A stretch of DNA of 64,000 nt from Loktanella sp. 5RATIMAR09 (GTDB lineage Bacteria; Pseudomonadota; Alphaproteobacteria; Rhodobacterales; Rhodobacteraceae), in assembly GCF_001419985.1 (NCBI RefSeq), contig NZ_LJAL01000003.1, positions 124,001 to 188,000 on the forward strand, written 5' to 3'. Every line of letters begins with the position of its first letter. Within the stretch, counting starts at the first letter, position 1. The notes under the pieces are model-generated. The model did no database searches and was not told the DNA's origin. It saw nothing but the letters and a program-made list of their open reading frames with translations. The position numbers and the translations under genes were made by a program. Shown piece by piece: positions 38,320 to 47,328 of this stretch.

Positions 38320-38340
38320 GTCCCGGACCTGATCCGGGAC
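38320..38340. repeat. Palindromic stem-loop between convergent genes
   Basis: GTCCCGGA-CCTGA-TCCGGGAC has perfect 8-base arms and a 5-base loop. It lies between the convergent 105-aa protein gene and aroB and may end transcription from either side. Similar GTCCCGGA palindromes are dispersed in many Rhodobacterales genomes, so it may be a copy of a family. No second copy is seen in this window. Confidence 0.5.
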
Positions 38341-38369
38341 CTCGTGTTGCAGCGAAGCCTAAGCCGCGA

Positions 38370-39491
38370 TTAACCCTGCGACGGTGCGCTCAGCGCATCT
38401 TCCAGCACACTCAGAACCGCCTCGCGCGGCACATCCGAGGTGATAAACGCATCACCGATCCCGCGCGCCAAAATAAACCGCAGCTTTCCATCAAGCACTT
38501 TTTTATCTTGCCCCATCAGGTCAAGAAGACCTGCCGCATCAGGCAAATCGCCGGGGATGTCGCGGATATCCACCTTCATCCCCATATCGCGCAAATGCGC
38601 GCGCACACGGCTGGGATCTTCCTGACTGCAAAGCCCCATCCGCGCCGAAAGTTCGAACGCCAGCGCGCAGCCGATCGCCACCCCTTCGCCGTGCAATAGC
38701 CGGTCGGAATAGCCCGTCGCCGCCTCTAACGCATGACAAAACGTATGGCCGAGGTTCAACAGCGCGCGGTCGCCCTGTTCGGTCTCGTCACGTTGCACAA
38801 TATCGGCCTTCATCTCGCATGACCGCGTCACGGCCCGCACGCGCGCGTCCACGTCACCCGCCGCCAGTGCCGGCCCTTCGGCCTCAAGCCAGTCAAAGAA
38901 CGCCGCATCCCCCAACAGCCCGTATTTGACGACCTCGCCGTATCCCGCCAGAAAATCGCGGGCGGGCAGCGTGCCCAGCAAAGCGGTATCGGCCAGCACC
39001 AGACTGGGTTGATGAAAGGCCCCGATCAGGTTCTTGCCGCTGGGGGAATTGATGCCGGTCTTGCCCCCGACCGAGCTATCGACCTGCGCCAAAAGCGACG
39101 TGGGAATCTGCACAAAACGGACGCCACGCCGCAGGATCGCGGCGGCAAAGCCTGCCAGATCACCAATCACACCGCCGCCAAAGGCCACAACAATATCACC
39201 GCGCTCGACCTTATTGGCCAGCAACCATTCCACCGACCGTTCCAGTTGCGCCCAGCTTTTCGTGGCCTCACCGGGCGGCAAAGCCAATGCTTCACTCGTC
39301 AGTCCCGCATCCGCCAAACCGGTTTGCAGCGTGGCCAGATGCAGCCCCGCTACATTTTCATCCGTCAAAATACACACATGCCGACGCCCACCCATCGCAG
39401 CGATCCGCGCGCCTGCCTGCGACAGCACACCGGGGCCGATTAGAATGTCATAGGCGCGGCCCGGCAAATCAACGTGGACGGTGGTGGTCAT
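38370..39491 (-). CDS. aroB: 3-dehydroquinate synthase
   Basis: Second step of the shikimate pathway, 373 residues. NAD-binding and active-site features include GGGVIGDLAGFAAAILRRGV, IPTSLLAQVDSSVGGKTGIN, HQPSLVLADTALLGTLP and the zinc ligands in NLGHTFCHALEA and LLHGEGVAIG. It starts one base after the aroK stop, so the two genes form an operon, the usual aroK-aroB arrangement. Confidence 0.96.
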   Translation of the reverse strand: MTTTVHVDLPGRAYDILIGPGVLSQAGARIAAMGGRRHVCILTDENVAGLHLATLQTGLADAGLTSEALALPPGEATKSWAQLERSVEWLLANKVERGDIVVAFGGGVIGDLAGFAAAILRRGVRFVQIPTSLLAQVDSSVGGKTGINSPSGKNLIGAFHQPSLVLADTALLGTLPARDFLAGYGEVVKYGLLGDAAFFDWLEAEGPALAAGDVDARVRAVTRSCEMKADIVQRDETEQGDRALLNLGHTFCHALEAATGYSDRLLHGEGVAIGCALAFELSARMGLCSQEDPSRVRAHLRDMGMKVDIRDIPGDLPDAAGLLDLMGQDKKVLDGKLRFILARGIGDAFITSDVPREAVLSVLEDALSAPSQG

Positions 39492-40049
39492 TTAGGTGAT
39501 CTCCAGAATATCAGGGCGGCTGGCCAGTATGTCGCGCACGGAACGCATCGTTTCCTCGATACTGGCGTTTTCTTTGACGTCTATTTTCAACCCCGCAAGC
39601 GCGTAGATGGGCGTTCTTTCCGCATGGATAGTTGCCAGCGTGGCTTGCGGGTTGGCCGTGCGTAGCAGGGGCCGCGTGTCTTTATGGCGCACGCGCTCCC
39701 ATAAAATCTTGACGTCCGCATTCAGCCAGACCGCGACACCCATCTGTGCGATTGCCTTGCGGTTTTCATCTGCCAGAAACGCCCCGCCACCGGTTGAAAC
39801 GATCCCCGGCGGACCGGACAACAGCCTCTTGAGCACCTCTGCCTCGCGTTTGCGGAAAAATGCTTCACCATCGCGGGCGAATATTTCGGCAATCGTTGAT
39901 GCCGCCGCTTCTTCGATAGCCGCATCACTATCGACAAACGGCACGTCAAGGGCCGCCGCCAAAGCGCGTCCGATTGCCGTCTTGCCAGACCCCATCATGC
40001 CCACCAAAACAACGGTCCGTTTGAGGTGATAGGTCTGCCCTTCAGCCAT
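39492..40049 (-). CDS. aroK: Shikimate kinase
   Basis: Phosphorylates shikimate at the 3-OH. From the ATG at 40049, preceded by AAAGGCAG, there are 185 residues: P-loop LVGMMGSGKTAIGRALA, the substrate-binding FVDSDAAIEEAA, the central GIVSTGGGAFL and the lid region RHKDTRPLL. Extra in-frame codons up to 40169 encode basic sequence that is not part of the family. The divergent small membrane protein gene begins 150 bases away. Confidence 0.95.
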   Translation of the reverse strand: MAEGQTYHLKRTVVLVGMMGSGKTAIGRALAAALDVPFVDSDAAIEEAAASTIAEIFARDGEAFFRKREAEVLKRLLSGPPGIVSTGGGAFLADENRKAIAQMGVAVWLNADVKILWERVRHKDTRPLLRTANPQATLATIHAERTPIYALAGLKIDVKENASIEETMRSVRDILASRPDILEIT

Positions 40050-40199
40050 TTCGATACTGCCTTTCTTGTCGGCTAACCTCTGCCGAACGCAAAATTTAAT
40101 GAATGAATGCCGTGATCTTGCGCGAAAGGCCATATATAATCCCTTCAACAAGCGGGCAAGAACCCGCATATTGGGGCAACATACGAATTGGGGCAGACG

Positions 40200-40352
40200 A
40201 TGTGGCGGCTCATCAAGACACTTTTATTTTTGATTATTATCGCGGGACTTGGCCTTGTGGCCTATGCCTACATCGGTCCTCTCTTTTTCCCGGCCGATTT
40301 CGCAGCCCCCTCAGAAGAGGTAACCTACCCTGTTACGCTGGAAACCAACTAA
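40200..40352 (+). CDS. Small membrane protein (50 aa)
   Basis: The protein reads MWRLIKTLLFLIIIAGLGLV at its start, with a single hydrophobic helix at about residues 7-27 after a basic N-terminus, and ends EVTYPVTLETN. It probably spans the inner membrane with its C-terminus outside. A good coding frame, an AT-rich promoter-like region upstream and the overlap with the start of the next gene support it. No family is recognised. Confidence 0.6.
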   Translation: MWRLIKTLLFLIIIAGLGLVAYAYIGPLFFPADFAAPSEEVTYPVTLETN

Positions 40353-41865
40353 GGCACTTGGTTTGGCGGTTTGCCTGACGGCAACGGTCGCGTCCGCGCA
40401 AAGCGACGGGCCAAGCGAGCCGTTGTCCGCCATTGAATGGCTGTCGCGCAGCGTCGAACCGACGCCGCTATACGAACCCCCCGCTGTGGGAGATGCCACA
40501 TCGCCTGATGTGCAGGTCACCCCTTTGGACACCCCCTCCAAAGACCCTATTGGCCTTCTACCATCCGATGTCACGGGCCTACCCCGCACTCTTTGGGCCG
40601 CCAGCGATGAGGCTGTGCTGGTTGATCTGGTGCGCGCCGAGCGCGTGGATACGGTGCCTGCCCTGCAGGATTTTCTCAAAGTGCTGATGCTGGCCGAGGC
40701 TGATCCGCCGCGTGGCGCGGATGGTGAAGGCGCGCTGTTTCTGGCCCGCGTGGACAAACTCCTTGATATGGGCGCGCTGGAACCTGCGCAGGCGCTGATT
40801 GAACAGGCAGACCCCGATACCGCACCGCTGTTCCGGCGCTGGTTTGATGTGGCGTTGCTCACCGGCACCGAGGATTATGCCTGCGAGGCGATGCGCAGCA
40901 CGCCTGCGATTGCGCCCACTTTTTCGGCGCGTATCTTCTGTCTGGCCCGTACCGGTGACTGGCCGGCGGCGGCCCTCTCGCTGAACACGCACCGCGTGCT
41001 GGGCGACATCAACCCGCAAGAAGAGGCGCTTTTGTCGCGCTTTCTGGACCCCGAGCTTTACGAGGGCGAACCGCCGCTGACGCCCCCTGCCCGCATCAGT
41101 CCGCTGACATTCCGTATGCATGCCGCCATTGGCGAGCCGTTGATCACCGCCACCCTGCCCTTGGCCTTTTCCCATGCGGACCTGCAGCCAACGACCGCCT
41201 GGAAATCCCAGCTTGAGGCGGCTGAGCGCCTTGCCCGCTTGGGGGCCATTTCCGAGAATGTTCTGCTCAAACAATATACCGCCCGCACCCCCGCTGCTTC
41301 TGGCGGCATCTGGGATCGCGCCGCCGCGATCCAGCGTTTTGATGCGGCGATGGCTGCAAATGACCCCGCCCGCGTGGCACGCACCCTGCCCGACGCATGG
41401 GCCGCGATGCAGCAAGCGCGTGTCGAAGTGCAGTTCGCCAAACTCTACGGCGCTGCGCTACAGGATATTCCCTTGTCCGGCCCAGCGGCCGTGATCGCTT
41501 TTGAAGTCGGTCTGTTGTCGCCCAGCTATGAGGCCGTCGCAAATGCCGCCACAGACGCCCGTTTCGATCCGTTCCTGATCGGGATCGCACAGGGCTTGCC
41601 GCAAGAGGTTCGCGCCAATTCACCACAAGCACGCGCTATTCAGGAGGGTTTCGAGAACGTGCCGCCCCCTGCCGCGTTGGAAAGCAAGGTGGACCAAGGG
41701 CAACTGGGCGAGGCCTTGTTGCGCGCGCTGGCCCTTTTTGCGGAAGGTGCGGAGGGTGATCTGCGCTCTGTGACAGATGCGCTCTTGCTGTTGCGCGCGG
41801 TCGGACTGGAAGATGTCGCGCGCCGCGCCGCGCTGCAATTGATGTTGTTGGACCGCAGGGCATGA
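40330..41865 (+). CDS. Exported protein of unknown function, probable helical repeat
   Basis: A large protein rich in Ala, Leu and Pro with repeating helical stretches, suggesting an alpha-solenoid like TPR repeats, but no family is recognised. No ATG or GTG lies near the N-terminus. CTG at 40330 with AGAGG nine bases upstream gives 511 residues and a textbook signal peptide (basic LRWKPTK, hydrophobic LGLAVCLTATV, cleavage ASA-QS). TTG at 40363 would leave a signal of only about 12 residues without basic charge. It overlaps the small membrane protein gene at the 5' end and xerD by 4 bases at the 3' end, so all three may be one operon. Confidence 0.7.
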   Translation: MLRWKPTKALGLAVCLTATVASAQSDGPSEPLSAIEWLSRSVEPTPLYEPPAVGDATSPDVQVTPLDTPSKDPIGLLPSDVTGLPRTLWAASDEAVLVDLVRAERVDTVPALQDFLKVLMLAEADPPRGADGEGALFLARVDKLLDMGALEPAQALIEQADPDTAPLFRRWFDVALLTGTEDYACEAMRSTPAIAPTFSARIFCLARTGDWPAAALSLNTHRVLGDINPQEEALLSRFLDPELYEGEPPLTPPARISPLTFRMHAAIGEPLITATLPLAFSHADLQPTTAWKSQLEAAERLARLGAISENVLLKQYTARTPAASGGIWDRAAAIQRFDAAMAANDPARVARTLPDAWAAMQQARVEVQFAKLYGAALQDIPLSGPAAVIAFEVGLLSPSYEAVANAATDARFDPFLIGIAQGLPQEVRANSPQARAIQEGFENVPPPAALESKVDQGQLGEALLRALALFAEGAEGDLRSVTDALLLLRAVGLEDVARRAALQLMLLDRRA

Positions 41866-42803
41866 CCCCAACCGATCAACCGATGGCCCGCTGGGTGCAA
41901 GTCTTTCTCGAGGCGCAGGCGGCAGAACTGGATGCCGCCACAAACACGCAACTGGCCTATGCCCGCGATCTTCAGGATTTTGCCGGCTGGCTGGCGCGCA
42001 AGAAGCTGCATTTTGCGGACGCAACCCGCGATCATGTGGAAAGCTATCTGATTGATTGCGAACATGAGGGGTTGGCGAACGCGACGCGCGCACGGCGCTT
42101 GTCAGCGATCAAGCAACTTTATCGTTTTGCATTCGAGGAAGGCTGGCGCGATGACAACCCCGCCATCCAGATCAAGGGGCCAGGCCGCGCACAGCGCTTG
42201 CCAAAAACGCTCTCGATTGCCGAGGTGGACAAACTGCTGAACGCCGCGCGCAACACCCCGCGCGAAGCATTGCGCAACACCTGCCTGATGGAACTGCTTT
42301 ATGCCACGGGGATGCGCGTAACCGAATTGGTCAGCCTGCCCGTCTCTGCCGCGCGCGGTGATCCCCGCATGCTTTTGGTGCGCGGCAAGGGCGACAAGGA
42401 ACGGCTGGTGCCCCTGTCACCCTCGGCGCGGGATGCTTTGGCGTGCTACCTTCAAGACCGTGACGCGGCTGAGGAGGCCGCGCGCCTGAAAGGCAATCCA
42501 CCCTCGAAGTTCCTGTTTCCCTCACGCGGCAAGGCAGGCCACCTGACGCGGCACCGGTTCTTTGGGCTGATCAAGGAATTCGCTGTGGCCGCTGGCATCT
42601 CGCCTGCCAAGGTCACACCGCATACGCTGCGCCACGCCTTTGCGACGCATTTGCTGGCTGGTGGTGCCGATCTGCGGTCGATCCAGACAATGCTGGGCCA
42701 TGCCGATGTCGCCACGACCGAAATTTACACACATGTGCTGGATGAACGGCTAAAATCGCTTGTGCTGGACCATCATCCCCTTGCAAAAGCGTCCAAGTCT
42801 TGA
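41862..42803 (+). CDS. xerD: Tyrosine recombinase XerD
   Basis: Site-specific recombinase that resolves chromosome dimers at dif with XerC. The 313 residues have an N-terminal SAM-like DNA-binding domain and a catalytic domain with Arg152 (ATGMRVTELVSL), Lys176, His254 and Arg257 (TPHTLRHAFATHLL), His280 (MLGHADVATTEIYTH) and nucleophile Tyr289. All six catalytic residues are present. It is coupled to the upstream exported protein gene by a 4-base overlap. No phage or integron genes surround it, so a housekeeping role is likely. Confidence 0.93.
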   Translation: MTPTDQPMARWVQVFLEAQAAELDAATNTQLAYARDLQDFAGWLARKKLHFADATRDHVESYLIDCEHEGLANATRARRLSAIKQLYRFAFEEGWRDDNPAIQIKGPGRAQRLPKTLSIAEVDKLLNAARNTPREALRNTCLMELLYATGMRVTELVSLPVSAARGDPRMLLVRGKGDKERLVPLSPSARDALACYLQDRDAAEEAARLKGNPPSKFLFPSRGKAGHLTRHRFFGLIKEFAVAAGISPAKVTPHTLRHAFATHLLAGGADLRSIQTMLGHADVATTEIYTHVLDERLKSLVLDHHPLAKASKS

Positions 42804-42855
42804 AGCTGACGCCCAGACCCTACATAACGATGATGACATTGCTTGAAAGCCTCTG

Positions 42856-44157
42856 ATGGAAACCGCTAATTTCGACGCCGCCTTTTGGTTGACCGCTGGC
42901 GCTATTGTCATTCTTCTTGTCCTCTCGGCCTTCTTTTCGGGGTCGGAAACGGCTCTGACGGCGGCGTCGCGGGGCAAACTGCGCTCGGCGGCGGATAAAG
43001 GGTCCAAGGGCGCGGAACGCGCGCTTGCGATCACCGAGGACAACGAGCGCCTGATCGGGTCGGTCCTTTTGGGCAACAACGTGGTCAATATTCTGGCCAC
43101 ATCGCTGGCGACAGCTGTGTTGACCAAGCTGTTCGGACAAAACGGTGTGGCCGCCGCGACCCTAATCATGACCCTTCTGGTCCTGATCTTTGCCGAGGTG
43201 CTGCCCAAAACTTTTGCCATCACCAACCCAGAAACGGTGGCATCCGGTGTGGCGCGCCCGATTTCGGTGATTGTATTTGTCTTTTCGCCCATCGTGGCGG
43301 CGGTGCGCTATCTGGTGCGTGGCGTGCTGTTCTTGTTTGGCGTGCGCACTGACCCTGACAGCAACATCCTCGCGGTGCGCGAAGAAATCGCAGGCGCGCT
43401 CTCGCTGGGCCATTCCGAGGGGATCGTCCAAAAAGAGGACCGCGACCGGATTCTTGGCGCGCTTGATCTGAATGAACGCGCGGTGGAAGAAATCATGCTT
43501 CACCGCTCGCAGATCGAGATGGTGGACGCCGATCAGCCGCCAGAAGAGATCCTCGAACAGATTCTACAAAGTCCCCACACGCGGTTGCCGCTTTATCGCG
43601 GAGATCAGGAAAATATCGTCGGTGTCATTCACGCCAAGGATCTGCTGCGCGCGATGCATAAACTCTTGGGTGGCAGCGAAGAGAACGCACAGGGCCTTGC
43701 CGCTTTTGACGTAATGAAAGTGGCCATGCCCCCCTATTTTGTGCCGGACACCACGACGCTTGATGACCAGATGCGCAACTTCCTGAAGCGCAAGACGCAT
43801 TTTGCGCTGGTGGTTGACGAATATGGCGCGCTGCAAGGTCTGATCACGCTTGAAGACATCCTTGAGGAAATCGTCGGCGAAATCGCCGATGAATTCGACG
43901 ACCACGAAGAAGACCAGATCGAGGCAACCTCGGATGGTGCCTATATCGTGGACGGCGGTATGACGATCCGCGATCTGAACCGCGCCCACGACTGGAACCT
44001 GCCCGATGATGAGGCGAACACCGTTGCCGGTCTGGTGATCCACGAGGCCCAGATGATCCCTGTCGAGGGGCAGGTGTTTTCGTTCCACGGCTTCCGCTTT
44101 GAGGTGCTGAGCAAGGATGAAAACCGGCTGGCGACGCTGAAGATCAGAAAACTATAG
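42856..44157 (+). CDS. CNNM/CorC-type transporter-associated protein (hemolysin family)
   Basis: Membrane protein of 433 residues with an N-terminal DUF21/CNNM domain of three to four helices (LTAGAIVILLVLSAFFSGSE, ATLIMTLLVLIFAEVLPKTF), a CBS pair (from LHRSQIEMVDADQPPEE to EYGALQGLITLEDILEEIVG), and a C-terminal CorC_HlyC domain from about residue 350 (GGMTIRDLNRAHDWNLPDDE). Relatives take part in magnesium and cobalt export. The gene is complete. Confidence 0.9.
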   Translation: METANFDAAFWLTAGAIVILLVLSAFFSGSETALTAASRGKLRSAADKGSKGAERALAITEDNERLIGSVLLGNNVVNILATSLATAVLTKLFGQNGVAAATLIMTLLVLIFAEVLPKTFAITNPETVASGVARPISVIVFVFSPIVAAVRYLVRGVLFLFGVRTDPDSNILAVREEIAGALSLGHSEGIVQKEDRDRILGALDLNERAVEEIMLHRSQIEMVDADQPPEEILEQILQSPHTRLPLYRGDQENIVGVIHAKDLLRAMHKLLGGSEENAQGLAAFDVMKVAMPPYFVPDTTTLDDQMRNFLKRKTHFALVVDEYGALQGLITLEDILEEIVGEIADEFDDHEEDQIEATSDGAYIVDGGMTIRDLNRAHDWNLPDDEANTVAGLVIHEAQMIPVEGQVFSFHGFRFEVLSKDENRLATLKIRKL

Positions 44158-44172
44158 GCGGAGCGATCCGCC
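44157..44172 (+). terminator. Stem-loop at the end of the CorC-type gene
   Basis: GGCGGA-GCGA-TCCGCC has perfect 6-base arms and begins in the stop codon region. No T-run follows, so it may be an RNA-stabilising hairpin rather than an intrinsic terminator. The rest of the 210-base gap to the next gene holds a T-run at about 44273 and no coding sequence. Confidence 0.4.
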
Positions 44173-44367
44173 CGCGTGAAGCGCGAAAATAATGGTTTGC
44201 GCAACAAACAGGCAAATCGCTTCTTTGACGGACAGTGCCTTTGTCGCATGGCCCAAGGCCTCTAAGGCGCATATTTTTTGCTTTGATCCTCACATTCATG
44301 TTATTATCCTTTTGTGAAAGCGCCGCGTGTTCACGCACGCGAGGCGGGGTATGTACCGGAGATCGTT

Positions 44368-44850
44368 ATGAGCCAGATTCTACAAGTCGCAGCAATCGCA
44401 GTGGCAACGCTGGGAACAGGTGCTGCAACGATGACAGTGATGAAGCCCGAGATTGCCGATCTTGCCGTCCCTGAGGGTGAGTGGTCCGCAGGCGAAATGC
44501 TGGACGGCCAATCCTATTTTATTGAAGGGGTTGATCTGGATAGTGGCACTGTATCGCCTGACGAGATCATCTTTCGCGACGGGACGTTTCAGTCCGTCAA
44601 TTGCCAAGAGTACTGCGATTTCGGGTGGAGCAGCTATGCCACCAAGGTACTGGACGATGTGATCCACTTTACGGCCACAACGCATTGCCCCGACGCACCC
44701 CATACCGTTGTCTGGTACGGCACCGTGACCGATGACCAGATACAGCTCGCGGGCACATGGACCACGCGGCGGTGGTACTGGAACCATCAGATCCGGTTCT
44801 CGGCGGAAGGATCCACAACGCCGCCTGCCGCGGCGAATGTGACAGGATAA
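44368..44850 (+). CDS. Exported or anchored protein of unknown function (160 aa)
   Basis: From the ATG at 44368, with CGGAG ahead of it, the protein opens with a hydrophobic stretch (MSQILQVAAIAVATLGTGAA) that can be a signal or anchor. The rest is acidic with many aromatic residues and three cysteines (VNCQEYCDFGW, TTHCPDAPHT), suggesting a disulfide-stabilised periplasmic beta domain. No family is recognised. The next gene starts 10 bases downstream. Confidence 0.65.
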   Translation: MSQILQVAAIAVATLGTGAATMTVMKPEIADLAVPEGEWSAGEMLDGQSYFIEGVDLDSGTVSPDEIIFRDGTFQSVNCQEYCDFGWSSYATKVLDDVIHFTATTHCPDAPHTVVWYGTVTDDQIQLAGTWTTRRWYWNHQIRFSAEGSTTPPAAANVTG

Positions 44851-44860
44851 GGCCATACCG

Positions 44861-45520
44861 TTGAACCCTTCACGGACGAGCACCACGACATTTGTGGTGC
44901 GTTTTTTGATCCTGATCGCTTTCCTTGTGCTGGCCACGTGGGGCGCGCATGCCATCAAAGAAGCACTGAACCTTGAAATCAGACCCGGCAATGAGGCGAT
45001 GGTGCATCGCGGCATCATGCTGGGTGCAGTGGCCTATGTCGGGCTCTTGGCCCTGCCCTTTGTGCCGGGTGCCGAAATCGGCATTGCGATGCTGGCGGCC
45101 TTTGGTCCGGGCATTGCACCGCTGATCTATGTGGCGACCGTGGCCTCGATGATGCTGGCCTATACCATCGGCCGGTTTCTTCCGATTAAAGCGCTCGAGC
45201 GTTTTCTGGGCTTGCTGCACATGCAACGCGCCGCTGCCCTTGTGGCCCGCGCGGCCCCGCTGTCTGGTGACGACAGGCTTGCGATGCTGCTGGATGGCCA
45301 GTCAAAACGCGCGGTGCGCGTGGGGCTGCGCTATCGCTACATCGCGCTTGCGGTGGCGGTAAATACGCCGGGCAATTCCATTATCGGGGGCGGCGGCGGG
45401 ATCATGATGATCGCAGGGCTCAGCGGGATATTCTCGCCCTTGCTTGTCTTTATCACGATCGCCGTCGCCGTCTCGCCCGTGCCTTTGGCCGTTCTCTTTC
45501 TTGGGCTGCGGTTGCAGTAG
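44861..45520 (+). CDS. Integral membrane protein, possibly of the VTT/DedA-like type
   Basis: Protein of 219 residues starting at TTG 44861, with about five hydrophobic helices. The stretch VNTPGNSIIGGGGGIMMIAG resembles the proline-glycine re-entrant segments of VTT/DedA-like proteins, but the match is loose. It follows the 160-aa exported protein gene by 10 bases and converges with the HerA-like gene. Function unknown. Confidence 0.65.
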   Translation: MNPSRTSTTTFVVRFLILIAFLVLATWGAHAIKEALNLEIRPGNEAMVHRGIMLGAVAYVGLLALPFVPGAEIGIAMLAAFGPGIAPLIYVATVASMMLAYTIGRFLPIKALERFLGLLHMQRAAALVARAAPLSGDDRLAMLLDGQSKRAVRVGLRYRYIALAVAVNTPGNSIIGGGGGIMMIAGLSGIFSPLLVFITIAVAVSPVPLAVLFLGLRLQ

Positions 45521-45529
45521 AGGCTGGCC

Positions 45530-47068
45530 CTACCGCCCTTTGAACAAACTGCCCAAGATGCCCCGCACCAGCTTGCGGCCGGTTGAACCTTTCAACTCTT
45601 TCACCACCACCGACGCCAAAGCACCGCCGAAACCTTCATCCGCGGATTTGCGCGCGGACGATTTGCGTGCCGTCCTGCCCCCGTCATACCGCCGCGCCGC
45701 TTTGAATTCGCGTTCTTTCTCTTCCAGCCGCGCCTCTTCGGCCTCGGCCTCTTCGGCGGCTTTCGCGGCGGCCTCGGCCCGTTTGCTCAGCATCTCGAAC
45801 GCGCTGTCGCGGTCCAGTGTCTTGTCGTATTTGCCTGCCATGTCGGACACGCTCATGATTGCGCGGCGGGTTGGTTCGTCAATCGGACCCAGTTGTGACG
45901 AAGGCGGGCGTATCAAGGTCCGCTCGACGATCTGCGGAATACCTTTGCGATCAAGGAAAGAGGTCACGGCTTCGCCTGTACCGACCTCTTGAATGGCCTC
46001 GGCGGTATCAAAAGCGGGGTTATCACGATAGGTTTCCGCAGCAGTCTTGAGTTCTTTGCGGTCCTTGGCGGTAAAGGCCCGCAAGGCGTGTTGCACGCGG
46101 TTGCCAAGTTGGCCCAGCACATCATCAGGAATATCACCGGGGTTCTGGGTGACAAAATACACGCCCACCCCTTTGGAACGGATCAAACGTGCGACTTGCT
46201 CGACCTTGTCGACCAGAGCCTTGGGCGCGTCATCAAAGAGCAGATGCGCTTCGTCAAAGAAGAACACCAACTTGGGTTTGTCGGGGTTGCCCACCTCGGG
46301 CAGTTCCTCGAACAACTCCGACAAGAGCCACAAAAGGAACGTCGCATAAAGGCGCGGACTGCCCATCAACTGATCGGCGGCCAGAATGTTGATCTCGCCG
46401 CGCCCGTCATCGCGGGTGCGCATCATATCGGCCAGATCAAGTGCGGGTTCCCCGAAAAGCGCGCTGCCGCCCTGATTTTCCAGCACCAGCAATTGCCGCT
46501 GGATCGCCCCCACCGAGGACGACGCCACATTGCCATAACGCAACGACAGATCCTGCGCATTCTGACCAACCCAGACCAGTAACGCCTGCAAGTCTTTGAG
46601 ATCCAAAAGCGGCAGTCCCTCTTCATCCGCCACACGAAATGCGACGTTCAGCACGCCTTCTTGCACATCGGTCAGGTCCATCAAACGTGACAGCAGCAAA
46701 GGCCCCATCTCTGCGACAGTCGCGCGGATCGGGTGGCCTTTCTCGCCAAATAGATCCCAGAAAGTGACAGGGAAACTATCATACTGCAGATCAAGCCCGA
46801 TGGTCTGGGCGCGCGACATGAAGGGTTCGTGCAGTTTGAAATCAACCGACCCACTCAGCGCCAGACCGGACAGATCCCCTTTAACATCCGACAAAAATAC
46901 CGGCACGCCCGCCGCGGCAAATCCTTCGGCCATAATTTGCAAAGTCACTGTCTTACCGGTGCCCGTTGCCCCCGCGATCAGACCGTGACGGTTGGCCTTA
47001 TCCAGCAAGAGCGTTTGTGGCGCGCCGTAACCTTCACCACCGCCACCGATAAATATACTTTCAGACAT
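45530..47068 (-). CDS. HerA-like ATPase (DUF853/YjgR family)
   Basis: P-loop ATPase of 512 residues from the ATG at 47068. Walker A is [20 protein letters not shown] at about residue 38, Walker B lies in [18 protein letters not shown], and the segments [20 protein letters not shown] and [13 protein letters not shown] are typical of the DUF853 family. The C-terminal 100 residues have a charged Ala/Glu-rich coiled coil. The family is related to the HerA DNA translocase, but its role is not established. An upstream in-frame start at 47107 is less likely. Confidence 0.88.
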   Translation of the reverse strand: MSESIFIGGGGEGYGAPQTLLLDKANRHGLIAGATGTGKTVTLQIMAEGFAAAGVPVFLSDVKGDLSGLALSGSVDFKLHEPFMSRAQTIGLDLQYDSFPVTFWDLFGEKGHPIRATVAEMGPLLLSRLMDLTDVQEGVLNVAFRVADEEGLPLLDLKDLQALLVWVGQNAQDLSLRYGNVASSSVGAIQRQLLVLENQGGSALFGEPALDLADMMRTRDDGRGEINILAADQLMGSPRLYATFLLWLLSELFEELPEVGNPDKPKLVFFFDEAHLLFDDAPKALVDKVEQVARLIRSKGVGVYFVTQNPGDIPDDVLGQLGNRVQHALRAFTAKDRKELKTAAETYRDNPAFDTAEAIQEVGTGEAVTSFLDRKGIPQIVERTLIRPPSSQLGPIDEPTRRAIMSVSDMAGKYDKTLDRDSAFEMLSKRAEAAAKAAEEAEAEEARLEEKEREFKAARRYDGGRTARKSSARKSADEGFGGALASVVVKELKGSTGRKLVRGILGSLFKGR

Positions 47069-47139
47069 ACATGGGTTCCCTGCATAAATTTTATAATCAA
47101 AATACATTTTTAACCCAATCGTGCCACCTTAAACCGCGC

Positions 47140-47214
47140 GGTCCTGCCAGCGTTAGGCAAGATTGCATACGTCCTCCCTGTTTGACTGGCCGTGCCTTCG
47201 GGCACGGCTTTTTT
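47140..47214 (+). ncRNA. Candidate small RNA resembling the suhB/MmgR (alpha-r8) family
   Basis: The 3' part has an intrinsic terminator with no plus-strand gene in front of it. Just before it the single-stranded stretch GCATACGTCCTCCCTGTTTG resembles, from memory, the conserved CUCCCUGUUU region of the alphaproteobacterial suhB/MmgR small RNAs, and a small 5' hairpin (TGCC-AGCGTTA-GGCA) precedes it. The 5' end is estimated. MmgR in rhizobia regulates storage polymer metabolism; no target is predicted here. Confidence 0.5.
47189..47214 (+). terminator. Perfect intrinsic terminator of the candidate small RNA
   Basis: GCCGTGCC-TTCG-GGCACGGC forms a perfect 8-bp stem with a stable UUCG loop, followed by six T. 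It can work only on the plus strand, where no protein gene ends within 1.6 kb upstream. Confidence 0.88.
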
Positions 47215-47263
47215 CCAGGGCACAGACAAAACCCCTCTTCACCAAGACGTCACATATTAGCTG

Positions 47264-47292
47264 TTGACGGTCACATTTTGTTTTCGTAGCTT
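47264..47292 (+). promoter_or_regulatory. Sigma-70-type promoter upstream of ialB
   Basis: TTGACG (47264-47269), a 17-base spacer and TAGCTT (47287-47292) give a good -35 and fair -10. Transcription would begin near 47299, before the hairpin GTCGG-CCAAGT-CCGAC. Confidence 0.5.
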
Positions 47293-47328
47293 CACGGCAA
47301 TTAGTCGGCCAAGTCCGACAGGGAGAAC

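Noticed and set aside
41862-42803. Tyrosine recombinase as evidence for a phage or genomic island
   Set aside because: All features fit housekeeping XerD, and no attachment site, tRNA junction or phage gene lies next to it.
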